7,245 nucleotides of DNA from an uncultured Lachnospiraceae bacterium (GCA_945788595.1 CALZMS010000041.1:1-7245), one strand, 5' to 3'. Shown: positions 1 through 5,574, counted from the stretch's first letter. Numbers and translations: made by a program. Notes: generated by a model from the sequence alone, not told the origin.

Positions 1-1
1 G

Positions 2-322
2 TACGGCCTCACAGCCACGCTGCTGACTTCCCTGACTATAGACAAAATCATGTACGGTATGGGCGCCGGAACATTGCTGATCATCGTCACCGACCAGGCC
101 GAAGACATTGCCGAAAAAATCGGAAATAAAATCGGCCGCGGTTCCACCCAGCTGAAAGGCCGGGGAAGCTATACCGGAGATGACAGAGACGTACTTTTGT
201 GCGCCTGCTCCAAATCCCAGGCTTACATGGTACGCCGCGCAGCCCAGGAGATTGACCGCAGAGCTTTTGTGATGATCACCGAGACAAACGAAGTTTTTGG
301 AGAGGGATTTCTTGAAGAGTAA
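2..322 (+). CDS. YitT family membrane protein, C-terminal part (DUF2179 domain), truncated by window start
   Basis: The open frame runs in from the left edge, so only the last 106 residues are visible and the true start lies outside. The visible part is the soluble cytoplasmic domain that follows the membrane helices in YitT/YqfU-type proteins. A DGLIYGMGAG-like entry appears here as DKIMYGMGAG. It is followed by a strand (LLIIVTDQ), the GRGSTQLKGRGSYTG block, a DVLLCAC strand, and a C-terminal AFVMITETNEVFGEGF motif. Together these closely match the family pattern GRG-T-L-G-G-YTG...VLLC...E--EV-GEGF. Members are integral membrane proteins of unclear biochemical role. A YitT-like N-terminal transmembrane region is expected upstream but cannot be seen. 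No convincing terminator follows the stop; the next promoter starts 60 bases on. Confidence 0.88.
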   Translation, partial: YGLTATLLTSLTIDKIMYGMGAGTLLIIVTDQAEDIAEKIGNKIGRGSTQLKGRGSYTGDDRDVLLCACSKSQAYMVRRAAQEIDRRAFVMITETNEVFGEGFLEE

Positions 323-382
323 ATTACCAGACAAGAGAGGCCTTGACAGGAACACAATATTATAAAAAAATCATAAACAGTC

Positions 383-410
383 TTGACAAACCCACCGCAA
401 AGCCTATAAT
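383..410 (+). promoter_or_regulatory. Sigma-A type promoter of groES-groEL
   Basis: TTGACA at 383-388 and TATAAT at 405-410 both match the consensus perfectly, separated by 16 bases. Transcription should begin near 417, giving a leader of about 138 bases before groES. The sequence just downstream of the -10 (411-434) resembles the same position in the thioesterase promoter at 2685-2712. Upstream, a second TTGACA (343-348) has no -10 at proper spacing. Confidence 0.85.
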
Positions 411-504
411 AAGTTAAAAACAAACGGTTTAAAAACAAAAACCGCTTGCTCAAAAAAATGTAGCCACGCAGAAAAACGGTGGGTGCATATTTTTTACACA
501 TGTA

Positions 505-531
505 TTAGCACTCAGAACAAAAGAGTGCTGA
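505..531 (+). promoter_or_regulatory. CIRCE operator (HrcA repressor site)
   Basis: TTAGCACTC (505-513), nine bases, then GAGTGCTGA (523-531). The known CIRCE consensus is TTAGCACTC-N9-GAGTGCTAA, so only the penultimate base of the right arm differs. HrcA binds CIRCE and represses chaperonin genes until heat stress depletes GroEL-assisted HrcA folding (established knowledge). The site lies in the transcribed leader, just before the groES ribosome site, about 90 bases downstream of the predicted transcription start. Confidence 0.96.
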
Positions 532-554
532 CAAAAGGAAGGCAGGTAAGCAAA

Positions 555-839
555 ATGAACATGAAACCGTTGGGCAACAGAGTAGTACTGAAAAAGGTAG
601 AAGCAGAGGAGAAGACCAAATCCGGCATCATCCTTCCGGACAGCGCAAAAGACAAATCTCTGGAAGCACTGGTCGTAGCCGTAGGCCCGGGAAAAACAGT
701 AGACGGAAAACCGGTTCCCATGCAGGTAAAGGAAGGGGATAAAGTCATCTATTCCGAATACGCCGGTACAGAGGTAGAACTGGAAGATGAGAAATACATC
801 ATTGTAAGTCAGGACGATATCATCGCCATTGTAGAGTGA
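555..839 (+). CDS. groES: Co-chaperonin GroES (Hsp10)
   Basis: The product is a 94-residue protein of normal GroES length. GroES forms the heptameric lid that closes the GroEL folding chamber in the cytoplasm in an ATP-dependent cycle. Visible hallmarks are the N-terminal PLGNRVVLKK strand (residues 5-14) and the mobile loop (about 17-33) with the GroEL-contacting hydrophobic GIIL (24-27). Next come LVVAVGPGK, then VKEGDKVIYSEYAGTEVELEDEKYIIV, and an acidic DIIAIVE end. The ATG at 555 is preferred because a purine-rich site (AAGGAAGG 535-542, and AGG 544-546) precedes it. The longer open frame from 483 would run through CIRCE and adds 24 residues with no GroES homology. A second ATG at 561 is a possible alternative start. 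It is co-transcribed with groEL 21 bases downstream and controlled by CIRCE/HrcA. Confidence 0.97.
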   Translation: MNMKPLGNRVVLKKVEAEEKTKSGIILPDSAKDKSLEALVVAVGPGKTVDGKPVPMQVKEGDKVIYSEYAGTEVELEDEKYIIVSQDDIIAIVE

Positions 840-854
840 AAAGAAAGAAGGTAG

Positions 855-2477
<1,623 letters not shown>

Positions 2478-2508
2478 ATCAGACAATGTAAATTGAATAT
2501 GATCCGTT

Positions 2509-2538
2509 AAGGAAGCATCCGTTGGGTGCTTCCTTTTT
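2509..2538 (+). terminator. Rho-independent terminator of groES-groEL
   Basis: A 12-bp stem (2509-2520 with 2524-2535, one G-U pair) closes a 3-base GTT loop and runs into a T tract to 2538. It sits 31 bases after the groEL stop, which is a textbook arrangement. Confidence 0.95.
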
Positions 2539-2684
2539 CGGGAAAATGTAAAACTTCCGGAAAACCTGCTGGTGACAGGTAGAATGTATAAACAATTGCT
2601 GGACGAATAACGCTGTGTTGTATATGGGACGGTCGAGCGACAATTTTTAGGTCATATTGCTTTGTGAAAAAAATATAAACTCAA

Positions 2685-2712
2685 TTGACATTGCCATCAA
2701 TCGTCCTATAAT
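2685..2712 (+). promoter_or_regulatory. Sigma-A type promoter of the thioesterase gene
   Basis: TTGACA (2685-2690) and TATAAT (2707-2712) are perfect consensus boxes 16 bases apart. The predicted transcript begins near 2719 and has a leader of about 77 bases. The stretch from 2539 to 2684, between the groEL terminator and this promoter, shows no gene or convincing structure. Confidence 0.85.
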
Positions 2713-2795
2713 TAAGTTAAAAATAAACTGCTTTATACATTCACCCATGCAAATGACGCAATTTATCGGGCAGGGGGAAAGGAGATCATAATACA

Positions 2796-3251
2796 ATGCA
2801 GAAACAGGAAATATCAAAATACGACGAGACGTATAAGGTGGAGATCCACCCCTATGAGCATCGTGTCCGTTATTACGAAACAGATCGGTCCGGGGCAGTT
2901 AGTCAGACAAACTATGCCAGATGGCTGGAAAATGCCAGAATGGAGCTTCTGGATCAGGTGGGCTTTGGCTGCGAGCAGCAGGAAGAACTGCAGGTGATTT
3001 GTCCTCTGCTTTCGGAGAGCATTGAATACATCAGTCCCTTCCATTACCAGGATACCGTAGTGGTAGCTGCCCGCATCGTCAGCTATGACGGCCGGAAGAT
3101 GGCACTGGAATACCGGATGTACGAGAAAAAGACAAAAGAGCTTAAGGCAACAGCAAAGAGTGTGCACTGCTTTGTGAACTGGTCGGGTAACCGGATTTCT
3201 CTTAAGAATATTTATCCGGAGCTGGAGACCACATTTTTTGAGATGAAATAA
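2796..3251 (+). CDS. Acyl-CoA thioesterase, YbgC/FadM-type hotdog fold (4HBT superfamily)
   Basis: The 151-residue protein has the typical single-hotdog-domain length. After an N-terminal extension of about 20 residues comes the signature HRVRYYETDRSGAVSQTNY (22-40). This matches the 4HBT-family pattern VRY-ETD--G-V---NY, with candidate catalytic Asp30 and the conserved Asn39, followed by ARWLENAR (41-48), the start of the long hotdog helix. Beta strands such as VVVAARIVSYDGRKMALEYRMYE follow. Family members hydrolyse acyl-CoA or acyl-ACP thioesters in the cytoplasm, usually as dimers or tetramers. The His often found two residues before the conserved Asn is replaced by Gln37, so substrate preference is uncertain. 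The start follows a strong AAAGGAGATC (2778-2787). It appears monocistronic, with its own promoter and terminator. Confidence 0.85.
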   Translation: MQKQEISKYDETYKVEIHPYEHRVRYYETDRSGAVSQTNYARWLENARMELLDQVGFGCEQQEELQVICPLLSESIEYISPFHYQDTVVVAARIVSYDGRKMALEYRMYEKKTKELKATAKSVHCFVNWSGNRISLKNIYPELETTFFEMK

Positions 3252-3261
3252 ATATGGAGAT

Positions 3262-3305
3262 GGCAGCGGCTGGCGCAGGGGGATATGTGGTGGCCGCTGT
3301 TTTTT
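3262..3305 (+). terminator. Probable terminator after the thioesterase gene
   Basis: CAGCGGC (3264-3270) pairs with GCCGCTG (3293-3299), extendable by G-U pairs outward, and runs straight into six T (3300-3305). The 22-base loop is large, so it is less certain than the groEL terminator. Confidence 0.65.
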
Positions 3306-3355
3306 ATCTGTAGAATCATACTTAAAAAGTATCTAAAACACAATAACATATGTAT

Positions 3356-3384
3356 TTTACTATTATTCCCTCCCGTGCTATAGT
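3356..3384 (+). promoter_or_regulatory. Promoter of cassette A (extended -10)
   Basis: TTTACT (3356-3361), 17 bases, TATAGT (3379-3384), with an extended -10 TG at 3376-3377. In copy B the TG and both boxes are kept while the base between TG and TATAGT changes (C to A), as expected if TGn is functional. Transcription would start near 3391. Confidence 0.65.
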
Positions 3385-3397
3385 TAAACCATCAAAA

Positions 3398-3413
3398 GGA
3401 AATACAAATTTCC
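3398..3413 (+). promoter_or_regulatory. Leader inverted repeat GGAAAT-ACAA-ATTTCC, cassette A
   Basis: A perfect 6-bp inverted repeat with a 4-base spacer lies just downstream of the predicted transcription start and 12 bases before the AAGGAGG site. It is identical in copy B. It could be an operator for a dimeric regulator or an RNA hairpin in the 5' leader; the sequence does not decide between these. Confidence 0.55.
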
Positions 3414-3440
3414 ACAACAAAATATAAGGAGGACAAAGAT

Positions 3441-3500
3441 ATGTTAAAGAAATTAGAAATGTTCCTGGAAGACTACTACAAAGAATGTGCTCATAAATAA
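3441..3500 (+). CDS. Cassette A peptide 1 (19 aa), unknown function
   Basis: The product MLKKLEMFLEDYYKECAHK is preceded by a near-perfect AAGGAGG (3426-3432) eight bases before ATG. Copy B (5365-5424) differs at 7 of 60 bases, and 6 of these are synonymous; the one change is Lys14 to Arg. This pattern is strong evidence that the ORF is translated and selected as protein. The peptide has no signal sequence or transmembrane segment. Hydrophobic residues L2, L5, F8, L9, Y12 and Y13 are spaced to give an amphipathic helix with balanced charges. It resembles peptide 3 of the same cassette (K-[LI]-E-x-F-L-E-[DE]-Y-Y), suggesting an old duplication. I recognise no family. Possible roles, all inference: intracellular signalling peptide, protein-binding regulator or toxin/antitoxin component. 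Confidence 0.8.
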   Translation: MLKKLEMFLEDYYKECAHK

Positions 3501-3507
3501 AGCGAAC

Positions 3508-3561
3508 GTGATGGAATTTCCGGAAGTATATTTAGTGAGAGAATCAGGAGAATGGTTATGA
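3508..3561 (+). CDS. Cassette A peptide 2 (16-17 aa), overlapping ORF, unknown function
   Basis: An open frame begins at GTG 3508, which aligns with the ATG of copy B, or at ATG 3511. It ends MEFPEVYLVRESGEWL and then TGA. Its stop overlaps the ATG of peptide 3 as ATGA (3558-3561), an arrangement typical of translational coupling. Copy B keeps the frame, length and overlap, with mainly synonymous or conservative changes (GAA/GAG twice, TAT/TAC, TTA/CTG, GTG/GTA; F/L, R/K, S/A, and a less conservative E/G). No clear ribosome site precedes it, so it may be read by ribosomes finishing peptide 1 seven bases upstream. It could serve mainly to couple translation of peptide 3, whose ribosome site lies inside it. 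Certainty is moderate because it is so short. Confidence 0.5.
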   Translation: MMEFPEVYLVRESGEWL

Positions 3562-3620
3562 AAAACGTATGGCAGAAGATCGAGGAGTTTCTGGAAGAAT
3601 ATTATGACAGAAGAGCCTGA
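3558..3620 (+). CDS. Cassette A peptide 3 (20 aa), unknown function
   Basis: The predicted peptide MKNVWQKIEEFLEEYYDRRA has an AGGAG site (3546-3550) seven bases before ATG. Copy B (5482-5544) encodes an identical peptide although three bases differ, all synonymous (AAC/AAT, GAA/GAG, TAT/TAC). V4, I8, F11, L12 and Y15 line one face of a probable amphipathic helix, with an acidic middle and a basic end (DRRA). It lacks a signal peptide or membrane segment. It starts within the stop of peptide 2 and is in the same frame as peptide 1, from which it is separated by 57 bases. The core KIEEFLEEYY is clearly related to KLEMFLEDYY of peptide 1. The function is unknown. Confidence 0.8.
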   Translation: MKNVWQKIEEFLEEYYDRRA

Positions 3621-3650
3621 TCAATAAACGCAACTGAATAAGAGGTATAT

Positions 3651-3671
3651 ATGATAAGATATGTAAAGTGA
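3651..3671 (+). CDS. Cassette A micro-ORF (MIRYVK, 6 aa)
   Basis: Six codons plus stop lie behind an AGAGG site (3641-3645, five bases from ATG), ending where the terminator stem begins. In copy B (5575-5595) three bases differ. All preserve the meaning: AGA/CGA (Arg), GTA/GTT (Val) and TGA/TAA (stop). The ORF is tiny, so chance conservation is possible, but a stop-to-stop change is telling. It may encode a short peptide signal, or set ribosome position at the terminator. Confidence 0.4.
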   Translation: MIRYVK

Positions 3672-3714
3672 AGCACCGGCGGGTACATGAGAAGATGTGG
3701 CGTCGGTGCTTTTT
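3671..3714 (+). terminator. Structured terminator of cassette A
   Basis: An 11-bp lower stem (3671-3681 with 3701-3711, one G-U) is followed by a G-rich internal loop, a short upper stem TACAT/ATGTG (3684-3688 with 3695-3699), a 6-base loop and a T tract (3710-3714). Compared with copy B the stem shows a compensatory pair (G3681-C3701 versus T5605-A5625) and a compatible U-G to U-A change, so the structure is conserved. Confidence 0.88.
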
Positions 3715-3759
3715 AGTTATTTGTGATATCATATAAGTATATAAAAGATATTTTAAGTA

Positions 3760-3787
3760 TTGACAAACGCTAAAAAAATGATACCAT
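3760..3787 (+). promoter_or_regulatory. Probable promoter of the rpn gene
   Basis: TTGACA (3760-3765) is followed 16 bases on by TACCAT (3782-3787), with an extended -10 TG at 3779-3780. The A+T-rich run 3725-3759 could act as an UP element. The predicted leader before the TTG start at 3932 is about 138 bases, long enough for RNA control. Confidence 0.6.
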
Positions 3788-3860
3788 AAGCATATAGCAT
3801 ATTTTCATTTCTACGCGACACATTTCTATTCCTGTCTGTCGATCTCATCTTTCGAAAATC

Positions 3861-3886
3861 CCTGCTATGTTACTGTTCATAGCGGG
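3861..3886 (+). promoter_or_regulatory. Leader hairpin upstream of rpn
   Basis: CCTGCTATG (3861-3869) pairs with CATAGCGGG (3878-3886) as a 9-bp stem with one G-U, closing an 8-base loop. No T tract follows, so it is not a terminator. It sits immediately 5' of the hairpin that covers the ribosome site and may be part of the same regulatory fold. Confidence 0.5.
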
Positions 3887-3897
3887 AGCGAAAGAAA

Positions 3898-3927
3898 TAC
3901 CTCCTGCGTTTATTCGCCAGGGAGGTA
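3898..3927 (+). promoter_or_regulatory. Hairpin sequestering the rpn ribosome binding site
   Basis: TACCTCC (3898-3904) is a perfect complement of GGAGGTA (3921-3927), which contains the Shine-Dalgarno sequence of rpn. The stem extends inward with two bulges (3905-3908 with 3915-3919) to a TTTATT loop. In the folded state the ribosome site would be masked, so translation from the TTG at 3932 should be low unless the fold is opened. Confidence 0.6.
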
Positions 3928-3931
3928 AATA

Positions 3932-4777
3932 TTGAAAAAGAGATTTTACGGGATGCGAAATGATTATATGTTCCGTGCGGTAATGCAGAAATCCCCGCGG
4001 GTGTTAAAAAGGCTGTTGTGTGATTTACTGCAGCTGGATGAGACAGAGATTGTATCTGTAAATATTATAAATCCTATCCAGTTAGGAGAAGCGCTTGGGG
4101 AGAAGGACTGTATTCTTGATATACTGGTGGGGCTGAACGGAAACCGAATAATTGATATTGAACTGCAGATCCAGTACCAGAGCTACTGGCCGGAGCGTTC
4201 ACTCCTGTACTGGGCCAGAAGTTTTAACGAACTGGAAAGCGGGAAAGAATACAGTGATCTGCGGGAAACGTGCCATATCGGTATCCTGGCATTTACATTG
4301 TTCCCCCAGGAACCGGAGTTTTATGCAGAGTACAGAATCCAGAACTGCCGGACGCAGCGGAGATATACGGATAAATTTTGTATCCGTGTGCTGGATCTGA
4401 CGCAGATCGAGCTGGCAGATAAAGATACGGAGAAAGATATTTTACAGTGGGCGCAGATGATCCAGGCGGATAGTGCGGAGGAGTTGGAGCGTCTGGCAGG
4501 AAAAGAGGAGGTTTTCAAAGAAATGGCAGAGATGGTTCAGATGTTAAATAATGATCGGAAAATCCGCCAGCAGTGTAATGCGCGTTTCTTCTATGAACAT
4601 GATATGGCGAGTATGCGTGGGGAAGGGAAAAGAGAAGGCCGTCAGGAAGAAAGGAAAGAGATTATATGTAATCTTTCTAAAAGAGGATATAGTTCTGAGA
4701 AAATTGCAGAGGATATTGGGCGGCCGGTGGAAGAAGTCCGTAAAATTATTGAGGAAAATATGTGCATAGAAGCTTAG
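3932..4777 (+). CDS. Rpn family recombination-promoting nuclease / PD-(D/E)XK nuclease (putative transposase family)
   Basis: The 281-residue protein has the architecture of PDDEXK_2/Rpn proteins. An N-terminal MRNDYMFRAVMQKSPRVLKRLL helix is followed by the nuclease core: D63 (CILDILV), then E77-x-Q79 (IIDIELQIQ), then the Y-x-ERSLLYWARSF helix. The C-terminal tail (about 225-281) has the charged GEGKREGRQEERKE run and a GYSSEKIAEDIGRPVEEVRKII helix pair typical of the family. E. coli relatives are DNA endonucleases that promote RecA-independent recombination, and they have been linked to phage defence. The start is TTG, with GGAGG (3921-3925) six bases upstream. It has its own promoter and a folded leader. 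An in-frame internal start is possible at 4523. It lies between the two peptide cassettes; no transposon ends are evident. Confidence 0.88.
   Translation: MKKRFYGMRNDYMFRAVMQKSPRVLKRLLCDLLQLDETEIVSVNIINPIQLGEALGEKDCILDILVGLNGNRIIDIELQIQYQSYWPERSLLYWARSFNELESGKEYSDLRETCHIGILAFTLFPQEPEFYAEYRIQNCRTQRRYTDKFCIRVLDLTQIELADKDTEKDILQWAQMIQADSAEELERLAGKEEVFKEMAEMVQMLNNDRKIRQQCNARFFYEHDMASMRGEGKREGRQEERKEIICNLSKRGYSSEKIAEDIGRPVEEVRKIIEENMCIEA
4523..4777 (+). CDS. Possible internally initiated C-terminal Rpn product (84 aa)
   Basis: Inside rpn, AGGAGGT (4506-4512) precedes an in-frame ATG (4523, residue Met198) by 10 bases, with a further in-frame ATG at 4532. Translation would give an 84-residue protein containing only the charged linker and C-terminal helices, without the nuclease residues D63, E77 and Q79. 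In E. coli, some rpn genes are reported to make such a small in-frame product, which inhibits the full-length toxic nuclease. The ribosome-like site also simply encodes Glu-Glu-Val, so chance is a real alternative and the spacing is slightly long. This is inference. Confidence 0.35.
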   Translation: MAEMVQMLNNDRKIRQQCNARFFYEHDMASMRGEGKREGRQEERKEIICNLSKRGYSSEKIAEDIGRPVEEVRKIIEENMCIEA

Positions 4778-4854
4778 AGGTTTTGAAGAATATCAGATAT
4801 ACTATAGATAAGATTTACGCTCTTTAGAAAAGGGTCTCAAAAGGAGAGAAGATA

Positions 4855-5127
4855 ATGCAAATAAATTGTCCGGCCAATATACGTTTACAGGACTATCTGC
4901 TAAGTCAGAAAGTAAAAGTGAAAACACCCTGCGGCTGCAGAGGCAATTGCGGCAGATGTTACATACGGGTGATCGAGGGAAAATTAAAAATTACCTCGGC
5001 GGATCGATTGTGGCTGTCCGAGGCGCAGCTTGATCAGGGCTATCGCCTGTTGTGTCAGGCTTATTCCACAGAATCCTGCATAATAGAAATCGATGAGGAT
5101 CGTCTTGCAGAACAGAGATATGAATAA
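4855..5127 (+). CDS. Small stand-alone [2Fe-2S] ferredoxin-like protein
   Basis: The 90-residue protein carries the plant-type ferredoxin cysteine pattern: C26-x5-C32-x2-C35 in PCGCRGNCGRCYIRV, then C67 in GYRLLCQAY. Length, motif and the GYRL-CQ ending resemble the N-terminal [2Fe-2S] domain of corrinoid-protein reductive activators (RACo/DUF4445 ATPases), but the ATPase part is absent here. Extra cysteines C5, C28 and C75 are present; C28 lies inside the cluster loop. It probably serves as a cytoplasmic one-electron carrier; the partner is not visible in the window. AGGAGA (4842-4847) lies seven bases before ATG. It follows rpn by 77 bases with no terminator between, so co-transcription is possible, and no good separate promoter was found. 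No clear terminator follows. Confidence 0.85.
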   Translation: MQINCPANIRLQDYLLSQKVKVKTPCGCRGNCGRCYIRVIEGKLKITSADRLWLSEAQLDQGYRLLCQAYSTESCIIEIDEDRLAEQRYE

Positions 5128-5241
5128 TGATAGTACCTCTTGAAAGTCACAAAATGAAGATGACAGAACATAAACTTGTTGTTCATAAAAGAGTATTCAG
5201 TGAATCATCCTGATGAGCTGAAAAACGATCCTTCAAAACCA
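5128..5241 (+). other. Intergenic spacer between the ferredoxin-like gene and cassette B
   Basis: No gene is supported here. An imperfect hairpin (TTCAG 5196-5200 with CTGAA 5218-5222, inner TCAT/ATGA) lacks a T tract. A 19-codon open frame from an ATG near 5154 has no ribosome site and no counterpart elsewhere in the window. Confidence 0.5.
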
Positions 5242-5278
5242 TATCTTAAAAGTATCAAAAACACAATAACATATGTAT

Positions 5279-5307
5279 TTTACTATTATCCCCTCCCATG
5301 ATATAGT
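5279..5307 (+). promoter_or_regulatory. Promoter of cassette B (extended -10)
   Basis: TTTACT (5279-5284), 17 bases, TATAGT (5302-5307), with TG at 5299-5300, exactly as in copy A. The surrounding block is almost unchanged between copies, so both units are probably under the same control. Confidence 0.65.
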
Positions 5308-5320
5308 TAAACCATCAAAA

Positions 5321-5336
5321 GGAAATACAAATTTCC
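5321..5336 (+). promoter_or_regulatory. Leader inverted repeat GGAAAT-ACAA-ATTTCC, cassette B
   Basis: Identical to 3398-3413. The bases between this repeat and AAGGAGG vary between copies and differ by one base in length, while the repeat itself does not. Confidence 0.55.
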
Positions 5337-5364
5337 AACAACAAATCATAAGGAGGACAAAGCT

Positions 5365-5424
5365 ATGTTAAAGAAGTTAGAGATGTTTCTGGAAGATTAC
5401 TACAGAGAATGCGCACATAAATAA
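5365..5424 (+). CDS. Cassette B peptide 1 (19 aa), unknown function
   Basis: MLKKLEMFLEDYYRECAHK differs from copy A only at residue 14 (Arg for Lys). AAGGAGG (5350-5356) lies eight bases before ATG, the same spacing as in copy A although the leader is one base longer, so the indel lies upstream of the ribosome site. Synonymous differences (AAG, GAG, TTT, GAT, TGC, GCA codons) show that the protein, not the DNA, is being kept. It contains a single Cys16 and a Tyr-Tyr pair and has no export signal. The function is unknown. Confidence 0.8.
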   Translation: MLKKLEMFLEDYYRECAHK

Positions 5425-5431
5425 GGCAATC

Positions 5432-5485
5432 ATGGCAGAGCTACCGGAGGTATACCTGGTAAAAGAAGCAGGAGGATGGTTATGA
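5432..5485 (+). CDS. Cassette B peptide 2 (17 aa), overlapping ORF, unknown function
   Basis: MAELPEVYLVKEAGGWL ends in TGA overlapping the ATG of peptide 3 (ATGA at 5482-5485), as in copy A. A weak AAGG (5423-5426) is five bases before ATG. The PEVYLV core and the GxWL end are shared with copy A. It contains the AGGAGG ribosome site of peptide 3 (5470-5475); the E to G difference from copy A makes this site a better match. Coding status is moderate; a purely coupling role is possible. Confidence 0.5.
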   Translation: MAELPEVYLVKEAGGWL

Positions 5486-5544
5486 AAAATGTATGGCAGA
5501 AGATCGAGGAGTTTCTGGAAGAGTATTACGACAGAAGAGCCTGA
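5482..5544 (+). CDS. Cassette B peptide 3 (20 aa), unknown function
   Basis: The encoded peptide is identical to that of copy A (3558-3620) despite three synonymous base differences. AGGAGG (5470-5475) is six bases upstream. It is separated from peptide 1 by the same 57 bases, in the same frame. The shared KIEEFLEEYY core, aromatic Trp5 and basic tail suggest a conserved helical peptide acting inside the cell, but no function can be assigned. Confidence 0.8.
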   Translation: MKNVWQKIEEFLEEYYDRRA

Positions 5545-5574
5545 TCGATAAACACAACTGAATAAGAGGTATAT

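Larger units (their letters stand above)
3315..3714 (+). repeat. Micro-operon cassette, copy A (direct repeat with 5242-5640)
   Basis: About 400 bases are repeated in the same orientation 1.9 kb downstream. In the promoter/leader block 3335-3413, 76 of 79 bases match copy B (offset 1923), with identical runs of 32 and 35 bases. The unit contains a promoter, a leader inverted repeat, four tiny ORFs and a terminator. Similarity fades a little upstream of 3315 and ends after the terminator T tract. The spacing between the first and third ORFs is exactly 57 bases in both copies. The cassette family is not one I recognise. Confidence 0.95.

Noticed and set aside
343..365. Additional TTGACA box upstream of the groES promoter
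   Set aside because: The nearest -10-like sequences lie only 9 to 11 bases away, and at 16-18 bases there is only an A run.
483..554. N-terminal extension of groES from an upstream ATG
   Set aside because: The extension runs across the CIRCE operator, lacks a ribosome site, and has no counterpart in GroES proteins.
3351..3426. 25-codon open frame starting in the cassette A promoter block (MYFTIIPS...)
   Set aside because: No ribosome site precedes it. In copy B two of the few substitutions are nonsynonymous and the reading frame shifts before its end, so noncoding promoter/leader constraint explains the block better.
3441..3714. Cassette as a tyrosine-type attenuator leader for rpn
   Set aside because: The Tyr-Tyr codons and terminator suggested it, but rpn has its own TTGACA promoter after the terminator, and copy B has only convergent genes downstream.
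5154..5213. 19-codon open frame after the ferredoxin-like gene
   Set aside because: It has no ribosome site and no repeated or recognisable partner to test for selection.
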